The notes under the pieces: model-generated
What the model was told of the DNA's origin: nothing
Database searches by the model: none
What the model saw: the letters and a program-made list of their open reading frames with translations, nothing else
Program-made: the position numbers and the translations under genes
Shown here: one piece after another, positions 18,890 to 26,659 of the stretch
Position numbering within the stretch: the stretch's first letter is position 1
Layout of the letters: the number at the start of each line of letters is the position of its first letter
Source: Ostreococcus lucimarinus CCE9901
Taxonomy: Eukaryota > Chlorophyta > Mamiellophyceae > Mamiellales > Bathycoccaceae
Direction: 5' to 3'
Assembly (NCBI RefSeq): GCF_000092065.1
Contig: NC_009355.1
Coordinates: 1,054,001-1,118,000, forward strand
Length of the DNA: 64,000 nt

Positions 18890-20077
18890 CTAAATGAATA
18901 AAGAGTGATCTGCTTCGACGCGCTCGCGTAGTTTTGTCCCTCGCCGACACAGTCTCTCGAAGACATCGCCCGGCATGATCGCTAGTGCGGTGTTTTTCAC
19001 CAACGAACGCACCGAACATCGTCTCGGGATGCGGCCTTTGAGCACCTCGTAATCTCCAAAGTAGCAACCTCGAATAAACTTTGCGACCTCAACCTCGGAC
19101 TTTTGATCCGCTCTCTTCATGTCCAGCGCGCGCTGTCGCACCGATGCCGACATGTCCGACGCGTCAGCATTCAAGTGCGCCACTTGCGTCGGGATTGGGC
19201 GCAATATCGTCATAGGGTCGTTCGCGAACTTGAGCGCCTCTCGCGTGTGCACCCGCGGATGCCGCGGGTGCACCAGCTTGGTCGCCGCGCACGCGCCTCG
19301 AATGACGAAGTACACCGAGTACCCACCGGAACGGGAATTGCGCTGCTCGTGATCCCACGCTTGGCCTTCTTTTAGCACGTACTCGCCTTCATCGTACACC
19401 ACCTGTCGCACCAAACCTCTTTTAAATATGTCCCGCTCGCGCAACCCGCCGCCGAATACGTTCTCGCCCTGACACAACTGAATCGCCCGCATGAACTCCT
19501 CCAACGCCTCCTCGCTCGCATCTGGTCCACACTCCACTTTCGTCGACGACACGTCGCCCACGCTCTCGTCGATCACGGTACTACGACCGACGAGCACGTC
19601 TTCCTCTTCGTCCTTGGCGCTCGCGTCGCTCGCCGTCGCCTGAGAATCCGTTCGGGACGTCGAGCTCGATATCCCCGACGCGACCGACGCGACCGACCCA
19701 TCGTCATCGTCAAATTCACTGCGTTCGTCGTCGTCGTCGTCGTCGTCGTTCTCTCCGTCGCGCCATCCTCGTCCGCGTCGTCGCTCGCGCGTCCCGTCGT
19801 CGTCGCGCGGCGGCGACGAACGCGAATACGACGACGATGCGTACGACGACGAATGCGACGACGTCCAGCGCTCGCCTTCGGCGCGGTGCGACTCGGTGCG
19901 CGTCCCGTCGTCGTCGCGGGAGTCGCGCGACGTCGCGTCGTCGTCGTCGTCGTCGTCGTCGAGCTCGCCGCGCGCGCGCGATGTTTTCGCGTCGCGCCCC
20001 GGCGCGCGCACGCACGGCAGGACGACGCCGACGACGCGCAGGATGCCGGCGCGCAACTCGCGACGCGTGACCGGCAT
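18890..20077 (-). CDS. Cyclic-nucleotide-binding-domain-like protein
   Basis: 395 residues from ATG 20077. The N-terminal half is low complexity, with Asp runs, Ser/Tyr stretches and acidic patches, and is probably disordered. The C-terminal half has a CNB/cupin-like fold: [21 protein letters not shown] (first strands), [12 protein letters not shown], and [20 protein letters not shown]. The last of these corresponds to the phosphate-binding cassette region (F-G-E/D), followed by [15 protein letters not shown]. The canonical cassette Arg-Ala-Ala is replaced, so ligand binding is uncertain. It could be a PKA-regulatory-like or divergent sensor protein. The frame extends upstream only to a TTG. 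Confidence 0.72.
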   Translation of the reverse strand: MPVTRRELRAGILRVVGVVLPCVRAPGRDAKTSRARGELDDDDDDDDATSRDSRDDDGTRTESHRAEGERWTSSHSSSYASSSYSRSSPPRDDDGTRERRRGRGWRDGENDDDDDDDERSEFDDDDGSVASVASGISSSTSRTDSQATASDASAKDEEEDVLVGRSTVIDESVGDVSSTKVECGPDASEEALEEFMRAIQLCQGENVFGGGLRERDIFKRGLVRQVVYDEGEYVLKEGQAWDHEQRNSRSGGYSVYFVIRGACAATKLVHPRHPRVHTREALKFANDPMTILRPIPTQVAHLNADASDMSASVRQRALDMKRADQKSEVEVAKFIRGCYFGDYEVLKGRIPRRCSVRSLVKNTALAIMPGDVFERLCRRGTKLRERVEADHSLFI

Positions 20078-20264
20078 GACGCGCGCCGACGCGACGGGCG
20101 CGCGCGGTCGTGTGCGGCGCGTCGCGGCGAGGCGTTCGGCGCGGCGTCGACGCGGCGAGCGCGGAGACGAACGCGGAACGAATGTGATGTACAACGGCGA
20201 GTCGGCTCCGTCGCGCGCGCGCGCTCACGCGTCCGAACGCGAACGAGACGCGAACGCGAACGCG

Positions 20265-20993
20265 TCAGATTCGCTTGGCCATGAGAAGTTTGGTTCGTCC
20301 CCGCAAGACGTCGTACGGCGTCCGAAACGGCGCGCGAATCGTCTCGTATCCCGCCTTCTCGTACGCCCGCACCGCGCCTCGATTTTCTTCGTACACGTGC
20401 AACAGCGCGACGTTAAACCCCCACTCTCGCGCCACGCGCTCGCCCGCGCGCATCAACAGGCTCGCCAGCGCCCGTCGTCGATGCGCCTCGTCCACCGTCA
20501 TGCACGACAGGTACGCGTACTCCTCCGCGTCGTCCTCGCCTCGCGCCTCGCGCAGCGCCTCGATCGCCTCGAAATCGCGCTGTATCGACACCTCGCACGC
20601 GCCGACGATGACGTCGTCCACCGTCGCGACGAGCGGCGCGAACCGTCCCGCGCGCGCGTACGCGTACTTTTTCCGCAGCGTCCGCGCGACGTCCCACGCG
20701 AACGCCGCGCGCAGCGGTCCGTCGATCGCGTCGATCGTGCCCGCGCCGCGCCCGAGCGCGGGCTCGTAGAAACCTCTCGTCTGCAGCCGCGCGAGCGCGT
20801 CGAGCTCGTCGCGCTCGGCGAAGCGCGCGACGCGACCGCGCGCGTCGCGCAGCACCTCCCCGCTCGGGTCCTCGCCGCGCCGCGTCACCGCGCGTCGCCG
20901 CGCCGTCGTCCCGCGCCGCGCGCGTCGCGCGCGTCGCGACGCGTCGCAGCGCGCCCGCGCGCCCGCGCTCTGTCGCGCGCGCGCCAGCGCCAT
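20265..20993 (-). CDS. GNAT-family N-acetyltransferase, organelle-targeted
   Basis: 242 residues from ATG 20993. An Arg/Ala-rich leader of about 45 residues suggests plastid or mitochondrial import. The GNAT fold follows: [15 protein letters not shown] at the start, [38 protein letters not shown] (motif A, with the acetyl-CoA pyrophosphate loop in the form R-R-R-A-L-A), then [20 protein letters not shown] and GYE (motif B). The substrate may be a protein N-terminus or lysine. The start lies 12 bases from the divergent ITPA frame's earliest ATG. Confidence 0.85.
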   Translation of the reverse strand: MALARARQSAGARARCDASRRARRARRGTTARRRAVTRRGEDPSGEVLRDARGRVARFAERDELDALARLQTRGFYEPALGRGAGTIDAIDGPLRAAFAWDVARTLRKKYAYARAGRFAPLVATVDDVIVGACEVSIQRDFEAIEALREARGEDDAEEYAYLSCMTVDEAHRRRALASLLMRAGERVAREWGFNVALLHVYEENRGAVRAYEKAGYETIRAPFRTPYDVLRGRTKLLMAKRI

Positions 20994-21005
20994 GGCGGCA
21001 CTTCG

Positions 21006-21641
21006 ATGCGCGCCGCGCTCTGTCGCGCGCGCGTCGCTTCGCCGCCTCGACGCCGTCGCGTCGTCGCGTCGCGCGCCGCGATGGACGTCACGTTCGTCAC
21101 CTCGAACGCGCGCAAGCTCGCGGAGGCGCGCGCGATCCTCGGCGCGACGCCCGCGTTGACGCTGACGTCGCGCGCGCTCGACCTGCCCGAGCTCCAGGGC
21201 GAACCCGAGGACGTGGCGCGCGCCAAGGCGCGGCGCGCCGCGAGCGTCGTCAACGGTCCGGCGCTCGTCGAGGACACGTCGCTGTGCTACGACGCCCTCG
21301 GCGGGCTCCCGGGGGTGTACGTGAAGTGGTTCCTGGAGAAGACGGGACCGGAGGGACTCGTCGACGCGCTCGCGGCGTACGACGACAAGAGCGCCGAGGC
21401 GCTGTGCGTGCTCGCGTACGCGACGGGACCGACGGACGAAGCGCCGCGAACGTTCGTGGGGCGAACGCGAGGGCGAATCGTGCGCCCGAGAGGGTCGAGA
21501 GATTTCGGATGGGACTGCGTGTTCGAGCCGGAGGGACGCGCGGAGACGTACGCGGAGATGGACGCGGCGACGAAGAATTCCATCTCGCACAGGTATCGCG
21601 CGTTCGAGCTGTTTCGAGCGCACGTCGCGAACACGGCGTGA
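21006..21641 (+). CDS. ITPA: Inosine triphosphate pyrophosphatase (ITPA/HAM1)
   Basis: 211 residues from ATG 21006, or 186 from ATG 21081 (MDVTFVTSN). The family signature is [62 protein letters not shown], and the C-terminal [14 protein letters not shown]. The enzyme removes ITP, dITP and XTP from the nucleotide pool by hydrolysing them to monophosphates. The 25 extra residues of the long form are Arg/Ala-rich and could be an organelle signal, so alternative starts might give two locations. The short form has the normal family length. Confidence 0.93.
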   Translation: MRAALCRARVASPPRRRRVVASRAAMDVTFVTSNARKLAEARAILGATPALTLTSRALDLPELQGEPEDVARAKARRAASVVNGPALVEDTSLCYDALGGLPGVYVKWFLEKTGPEGLVDALAAYDDKSAEALCVLAYATGPTDEAPRTFVGRTRGRIVRPRGSRDFGWDCVFEPEGRAETYAEMDAATKNSISHRYRAFELFRAHVANTA

Positions 21642-21763
21642 TGTAATGAAACGCTCGCGATGCGATGACGCGGACGACGTCGCGGACGCGTCGCGACGCG
21701 GGACGACGCGCGACGCGCGCGCGAAGCGCGGCACAACGCGCCGCGGCGGCTCGACGACGCGCC

Positions 21764-22744
21764 ATGACCGAACTCACCCCGTACGAGCTCGAGCGCGAGC
21801 GCAGAATCGCGGTGAACCGACAGCGCATGCTCGCCCTCGGTTTGCGTCGCGACGACGTGCGCATGCACGACGCGTCGCGCGCGCGCGCGTCGGGGAAAGA
21901 TTCAAAAGCGGCCGCGACAGCTCGAGCGGTGAAATCGCCGACGAAATCGCGTCGCGCGCGCGACGCGAGCGAACGCGACGACGTCCGACGGTCGTCTCGA
22001 CGGCGTGGGATCGCGCCCGAGCGCTTCGCGTCGACGAGCGACGACGCGCGCGAGAGCGATGGAGGCGAGGGGTCGAGGCGAGGCGACGACGAGACGACGG
22101 CTGAGACGCGAGCGCTGCACGAACGCGCGGCGGAGGCGTACGCGGCGAGAAACGCGGGGAAACAGGCGCGCGCGGCGATCGTGGGGACGACGTCGTATAA
22201 TCACACGCTCATGCGCGTGAAGACGATGGACGAACGAGGGCTGGAGCGAAGGATGCACGCCATCAGAAACGCGCGCGGAAAGCACTGCGTGACGAAGATG
22301 CGGCTGTTCGCTCGAGTGTTGTTTTTGGAGGGATACGAGGACTTAGCGGGGATGTGCGTGGAGGCGCTGGAGGAATTAGTGGCGGAACTGGGCGATCCGG
22401 ACGAGGAGGACATGAAGGCGGCGGCGGTGGACATCGCGCGAGAGGAGAGAGACGGAGCGAACTTTCGTTGCGACGCCGCCACCGACTTGTCGGACCCGTC
22501 CGTGTACGCGGACGTCGTTCGCATCGAAGCCAAAGCCGTGAGCGCGATGGCGGTGGATGAAAAACCTACGAGCGCCGCGCTCGCGGGAATCCCCAACGCG
22601 AATCGCTGGCAGGTCGCCGCCGCGGCGCTCGTCGGCGCCGACGGCGCGCTCAAGCCGAGCGGCAACGTCGTGTCGTTCGACAAAAACGGCGCGTACCACG
22701 TCGCGCGCGTCACGCCCGAGATGCGTAAAAAGATGAAGAGATGA
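21764..22744 (+). CDS. Conserved-looking protein of unknown function
   Basis: 326 residues from ATG 21764 (MTELTPYELERERRIAVN). The opening Y-E-x-E-R-x-x-x-I-x-x-N-x-x-M-L-x-x-L-G-L motif is the kind found at the N-terminus of several nuclear DNA-associated proteins (for example WDR76-like ones), and here is joined to a disordered basic region. The folded C-terminal half has RARGKHCVTKMRLFARVLFL, EGYEDLAGMCVEALEELVAE and SNVVSFDKNGAYHV-type ends (here GNVVSFDKNGAYHVARV). I cannot assign a function; a nuclear role is a guess. The start was chosen at the motif because the upstream codons are Arg/Ala noise. Confidence 0.7.
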   Translation: MTELTPYELERERRIAVNRQRMLALGLRRDDVRMHDASRARASGKDSKAAATARAVKSPTKSRRARDASERDDVRRSSRRRGIAPERFASTSDDARESDGGEGSRRGDDETTAETRALHERAAEAYAARNAGKQARAAIVGTTSYNHTLMRVKTMDERGLERRMHAIRNARGKHCVTKMRLFARVLFLEGYEDLAGMCVEALEELVAELGDPDEEDMKAAAVDIAREERDGANFRCDAATDLSDPSVYADVVRIEAKAVSAMAVDEKPTSAALAGIPNANRWQVAAAALVGADGALKPSGNVVSFDKNGAYHVARVTPEMRKKMKR

Positions 22745-22876
22745 TGAAATGAGATGATGAAATGAGATGATGAGATGATGATGCGTTCGAAAAAGTAGTC
22801 GGGACGCGCGTCGCCGCGCGCGATGTGACTTTGCGTCGACGCCGACGCCGACGCCGCGACGCCACACGCCGACGCG

Positions 22877-24094
22877 ATGCGCCTCCGCGCCCCCGCGCCC
22901 TCGGTCGCGCCTCGTCCCGTCCCGAGCCGCGCGCGCGAGCGACGACGCGCGCCCTCCCGCGCGCGCGCGTCGTCGACCGCGCGAGACGACGCGCTGCGCG
23001 GTTGCACCGAGTGTTCGCTCCCGAACGAGCGCGCGCGCGCGGACGCCGTCGCGCGCGCGATGGCGCTCCCCGACACCGGACACGCGCGCGCGCTCGTCGT
23101 CGGCGTCGAGACTGGAATGCTCGCGCGAGCGCTGACGACGGACGACGGCGCGCGGTGCACGGTGCTGTGCGCGGACGCGTCGACGGCGATGCTCGAGCGC
23201 GGGGCGGAGACGGTGGGCGCGCCGCGGGCGCTGCGGGCGGGCGTGGACGTGTTAGGGAACGAGAGAGGGGCGCGATTCCTGCGCGCGGACGATGCGTTGA
23301 AAGAGTTGAAGCCGTACCACGGACCGTTCGATGCGGTGGCGTTTAACGCGCACCTGTGCGATCGAGGCGAGGCGAGGCGAACGGCGCTGACGCGAGCGAC
23401 GATGGCGCTCAAGCCGGGGGGACGGATGGTGATTTCTGAGCGTAAGGCGGGCGATGCCGAGGGCTCCGACGTCGATGGTGGGTTAGATTTCGCGGAAATC
23501 GTGCGCGATTTGCCGCTGGCGCGCGTGGACGCGAGTGGGTCGTGTTCGGGGAAGGATTTGAGCGCCGCGGCGACGGCGACGGCGATACGCGCGGACGACG
23601 ATGAGAATCCCTTGGTGCTCATGGTGCCTAAATTCTACGAGTTGGCGAATAGATTCACGCTCGAGGCGCCCGTGGTCACCGGGTTCGGTCGAGGGAGTAA
23701 ACAGATGGGGGTGCCGACGGCGAACTTGGACCCGGAGACGTGCGGCGGCGAGGCGGTTTTGAGCGCGCTTCCGCTCGGCGTGTATTTCGGTTGGGCCAAA
23801 CGCGAAGGCGAGTCAAACTGGCACGAGTGCGTGCTTAACGTCGGTAAGCGACCGACGTTTGTCGACGGCGACGGGACGACGATCGAGGTGCACGTCATGG
23901 GCGCGAGCGACGCGACGCCGGAGTACGAGGACGATTTTTACGGCGAAACCATGCGCGTCGACGTGTGCGGATTCATCCGTCCCGAGTTGCGATTCGATTC
24001 CTTGCCCGAACTCGTGGCGCGCATCAAGACCGATATCGGCCTCGCGCGTAACGCGTTGGCGTCGGGCGCGCACGCGCGACCGTCGTCTTCCTAG
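22877..24094 (+). CDS. Methyltransferase-like / riboflavin kinase fusion
   Basis: 405 residues. Leader residues 1-40 are Pro/Arg/Ala-rich (plastid-type). Residues about 60-190 resemble a class I methyltransferase fold: ALVVGVETGMLARAL in place of motif I, VLCADASTAMLERGAE, FDAVAFNAHLCDRGEARRTA and MALKPGGRMVISER. Residues about 260-400 are riboflavin kinase: VVTGFGRGSKQMGVPTANLD, LPLGVYFGWA, LNVGKRPTF, EVHVMG and FYGETMRVDVCGFIRPE. The kinase makes FMN from riboflavin and ATP. Plants fuse this kinase to a HAD-type FMN hydrolase, so this partner is different. The methyltransferase motif I is degenerate (no GxGxG). The ATG at 22877 follows a short gap after the previous gene. Confidence 0.85.
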   Translation: MRLRAPAPSVAPRPVPSRARERRRAPSRARASSTARDDALRGCTECSLPNERARADAVARAMALPDTGHARALVVGVETGMLARALTTDDGARCTVLCADASTAMLERGAETVGAPRALRAGVDVLGNERGARFLRADDALKELKPYHGPFDAVAFNAHLCDRGEARRTALTRATMALKPGGRMVISERKAGDAEGSDVDGGLDFAEIVRDLPLARVDASGSCSGKDLSAAATATAIRADDDENPLVLMVPKFYELANRFTLEAPVVTGFGRGSKQMGVPTANLDPETCGGEAVLSALPLGVYFGWAKREGESNWHECVLNVGKRPTFVDGDGTTIEVHVMGASDATPEYEDDFYGETMRVDVCGFIRPELRFDSLPELVARIKTDIGLARNALASGAHARPSSS

Positions 24095-24189
24095 ACTTGT
24101 TAGAGGCGGAATCGCGAGAGAAGATTTTATCGTGTATTTTCTGTTAAAATCAAAAGCCGTTCGTTCGCGCGCGTCGGCGCGGCGCGACG

Positions 24190-24270
24190 TCCATCGGAGT
24201 GATACGCGTCCAACGAATCATCGTTGAAATAACTTTCGAGCACCACTCGTCACCGTCATCGCGCGCGCGC
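24190..24270 (-). promoter_or_regulatory. Possible SECIS region (weak)
   Basis: Downstream of the selenoprotein stop, on the minus strand, there is ATGACGGTGACGAG, a CGAG/CTCG mini-stem, then an AAA and a TGAT about 40 bases after the ATGA. These resemble SECIS core parts, but the AAA spacing is longer than usual and I cannot confirm the fold by eye. Marked only as the place to look. Confidence 0.25.
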
Positions 24271-24321
24271 CCTCGCGAACTCAACCTTTATCCACAGTCC
24301 ATCCGAGCGCGCGTCGTCCGC

Positions 24322-24795
24322 CTACGCCGCCGCCTTCATGACTTCTTCGATAAACTTACCGAGCTTCCCTTCCGGTCCACCCTTACCGTCGACCAAGTGC
24401 GAGCCATCCGCCTTCTTGGAGTACAAAAGCTCGTCGGTGTCCAATCGCAGAACCTCAAACGCCCCCTTTCTCCACAGCGCGCTCTCCCCGCCCGGAATCG
24501 GCTTCTCCGCGTTATTCTCAATGTACCACCCCTGTCCCTCCGGCACCGTCGCCCTCAGCACCTCCTCGACGTTGTACGTGAAATCAAACTTCCCCGGGCA
24601 CGCGTCGTTCGTCTTATCGATGAACATCTTCACCCGAGGCATGTAGTTTCACTTTTCGCAGTACTCGATGTGGATCGGAATCCCCGCGCGCGTCTGCGCG
24701 CGTCGTCCGGTGCGTCCTCGCGTCGCGCGCGCGCGCGCTCTCGACGCCACCGTCGCGCCGCCGGTCGCGAACGCCTGCGCGCGCTGCGCGAGCAT
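24322..24795 (-). CDS. Rdx-family selenoprotein (in-frame TGA = Sec)
   Basis: 157 residues if the TGA at 24651-24649 is read as selenocysteine. The N-terminus (MLAQRAQAFATGGATVASRA and on) is acid-free and leader-like. It is followed by IPIHIEYCEK-U-NYMPRVKM, the CxxU redox motif after a beta strand that typifies the SelW/SelT/SelH (Rdx) family. The frame continues without a break through FIDKTNDACPG, KGAFEVLRLDTDELLYSKK and GKLGKFIEEVMKAA. This is the thioredoxin-like fold with the conserved strand G-A/T-F-E-V. Conventional translation would stop at 48 residues or start at an internal ATG lacking the active site. Expected role: organellar thiol redox. A SECIS element should lie in 24095-24321. 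Confidence 0.85.
24649..24651 (-). other. TGA codon predicted to encode selenocysteine
   Basis: Codon 49 of the Rdx-like gene, read TAC TGC GAA AAG TGA AAC TAC on the minus strand. The Cys three residues before it and the homologous continuation after it make recoding much likelier than termination. Confidence 0.85.
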
Positions 24796-25391
24796 CGTCG
24801 TCGTCGTCGTCGTCGTCGACTGCCGTCGCCGCGCGCGCGTCGAGGGGGTGTCGGGTGTCGTCGCTTCGCGCAGGGGGCCATCGCGTGTGGGCAAACAGTG
24901 AGATGACGCGACGCGGGGCGACCGTTTCGTATGCGTACACAGTAAGAACACGCGGTCGGTCGGTCGCGGTCGGTCGGCGCGACCGCGACCGCGCCTCGAC
25001 GCGCGCGACGCCGCGCACGACGACGCGCGACCGCGACCGCGACGCGAACGTCGACGCGCGAGAGACGACCCGTCGGTCGGTCGCGAATCGCGAATCGCGC
25101 GCGCGTCGCGCGAATCGCGCGCGAGTAACGCGCGACGCTTGGATTCCACGCCCACGCGCCACGCGCGCGAATCCGACGCGCGCGAATCCGACGGCGCGTC
25201 GGCGAGGCGACGCGCGGCGCGGGCATAGGATCGCGCGGCGTCGTCGAGGGATCGCGCGCGGCGTCGGACTCGCGCGACGCGATCGCGCGACGCGCGGGAC
25301 CGGGCGACGACGAGCGGGCGCGTGCACATTCGTGCGGGTGCACATTTCCACGAGTCGTGACTCGTCGCATAAGGGACGCCGATCCGCCCGG
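24796..25391. other. Long divergent intergenic region
   Basis: About 600 bases between the selenoprotein (-) and response-regulator (+) starts. The plus frame is open throughout but Arg/Thr-rich without structure, so I treat it as non-coding. It contains one copy of the shared 13-bp promoter motif at 24931 and GTCGGTCG/GCGACCG-type short repeats around 24950-25050. Confidence 0.55.
24931..24943 (+). promoter_or_regulatory. Divergent-promoter motif, copy 2 (ATGCGTACACAGT)
   Basis: Exact match to ATGYGYANNCAGT. It lies 135 bases upstream of the selenoprotein start (in reverse orientation to it) and further from the response regulator. Inferred regulatory role only. Confidence 0.5.
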
Positions 25392-26582
25392 ATGCGGGGC
25401 CGATTCGGCGCGGATTCGAGGGCGATGGCGATGGCGATGCGACGGGTGGAGTCCATGCCGGAGCTCGGCGAAGCGCGCGCGAGCGCGAGTCAAGAGACGG
25501 CGCGCGCGCTGAGATCGGCGAAAAATAGCGATGAGAGCACGGAGGATGCGTTCGCGATGGCGACGAGCGAGGCGGCGGGCGACGACGAAGACGCGAGGGC
25601 GGAGCGAGACGAAGCGACGAAGACGCGAGAGGCGACGGCGCGCGCGCGCGGCGACGAGACGACCGCGGACGAGCGCTGTTTTGTCGATCGAGAACCCACG
25701 GTGTTGATCGTGGATGATTGTTCGATGAATTTGCGCATCGTGAGCAGGGTGTTGGCGGCGATTTTTAGCGACGTACGCGTCGAGTTCGCGCACGACGGTC
25801 GGGAGGGTATCAAGCGGTACGAAGAGTTACGGAACGATGTGTCGTGTGATTTAGCGCTCATCATCGTGGATTATAACATGCCTTGGTGCGATGGGGTAAC
25901 GGCGTCCAAGTATGTGCGGGCGTTGGAGGAACGACACAACAGTCGCGCGCGCGAGCAATCCGACGTCGCCGCCCTTTGGCGGCGAGTGCCCATCGTGATG
26001 TACACAACCGAACTACACGTCATTCTGCCGGCTTTGGTAGATGGCACGATTGACGATCGGTTGCCAAAGGTGTGCACGCGAGAGATGTTTTCGAGATCAG
26101 TCGTGCGCCATCTCGCGCCTCGGCACGCTCGATGGGTGCTGCCAGAATGGCGCGGAATCGAGTCGAGGGCGGCTCGGTTTAGTTGCAACGACGTCGCCAA
26201 CGTGGAGTTGGAATTAGACATGCGCAGTCGCGCTTTCGTATCGTTCGACGATGCGATCCAAGGGAAGAGTGTGAAAAAGCGTCATCGTCAAAGAGACGAA
26301 GAACCGCCGGCAAACGGTGCCAAGTCGCTTCGAGGGCTCGACGGAGAGATTATCGTTTTAGGTTCGTCATCGGCGGAGGTGTCGAGCGATCACAACCGGG
26401 GGCTTCTGAAGCGTCTCTCGAGATCGTTTAATAAGTTGTTCAAGTCGAAAAGCTCCACGCCGACGGCGAGAGCGAAACTAAAAGAGGATAAACGCGCGGC
26501 GCTGTCGAAAAAATTTGAAACGACGGGTGCTTCCTCGTTGCATACATCCCTGGACAACGCTTTTCCTCGATATAGCATGTAG
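25392..26582 (+). CDS. Response-regulator receiver protein
   Basis: 396 residues from ATG 25392. A disordered acidic/Thr-rich N-terminus of about 100 residues is followed by a complete receiver domain. Visible residues are acidic pair D108-D109 (TVLIVDDCSMNLRIVSR), phospho-acceptor D160 (LIIVDYNMPWCDGV), the Thr switch in PIVMYTTE and the conserved Lys in DRLPKVC. There is no histidine kinase, HD-GYP, Myb or CCT domain. The rest is a basic, Ser-rich tail (LLKRLSRSFNKLFKSKSS) that could bind membranes or partners. It is likely a phosphorelay output or intermediate of plant-type two-component signalling. An insertion between the phospho-Asp helix and PIVMY lengthens the domain. Confidence 0.82.
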   Translation: MRGRFGADSRAMAMAMRRVESMPELGEARASASQETARALRSAKNSDESTEDAFAMATSEAAGDDEDARAERDEATKTREATARARGDETTADERCFVDREPTVLIVDDCSMNLRIVSRVLAAIFSDVRVEFAHDGREGIKRYEELRNDVSCDLALIIVDYNMPWCDGVTASKYVRALEERHNSRAREQSDVAALWRRVPIVMYTTELHVILPALVDGTIDDRLPKVCTREMFSRSVVRHLAPRHARWVLPEWRGIESRAARFSCNDVANVELELDMRSRAFVSFDDAIQGKSVKKRHRQRDEEPPANGAKSLRGLDGEIIVLGSSSAEVSSDHNRGLLKRLSRSFNKLFKSKSSTPTARAKLKEDKRAALSKKFETTGASSLHTSLDNAFPRYSM

Positions 26583-26659
26583 CGAGGATGTATTTCGTTA
26601 AATAAATGTACATTCATGATATTTACAATTCACTATGGTGCGCCATCATCAACGCCTCA

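Noticed and set aside
24855-25391. N-terminal extension of the response regulator frame
   Set aside because: Open but Arg/Thr-rich without similarity or structure. The first plausible ATG before the receiver domain is 25392.
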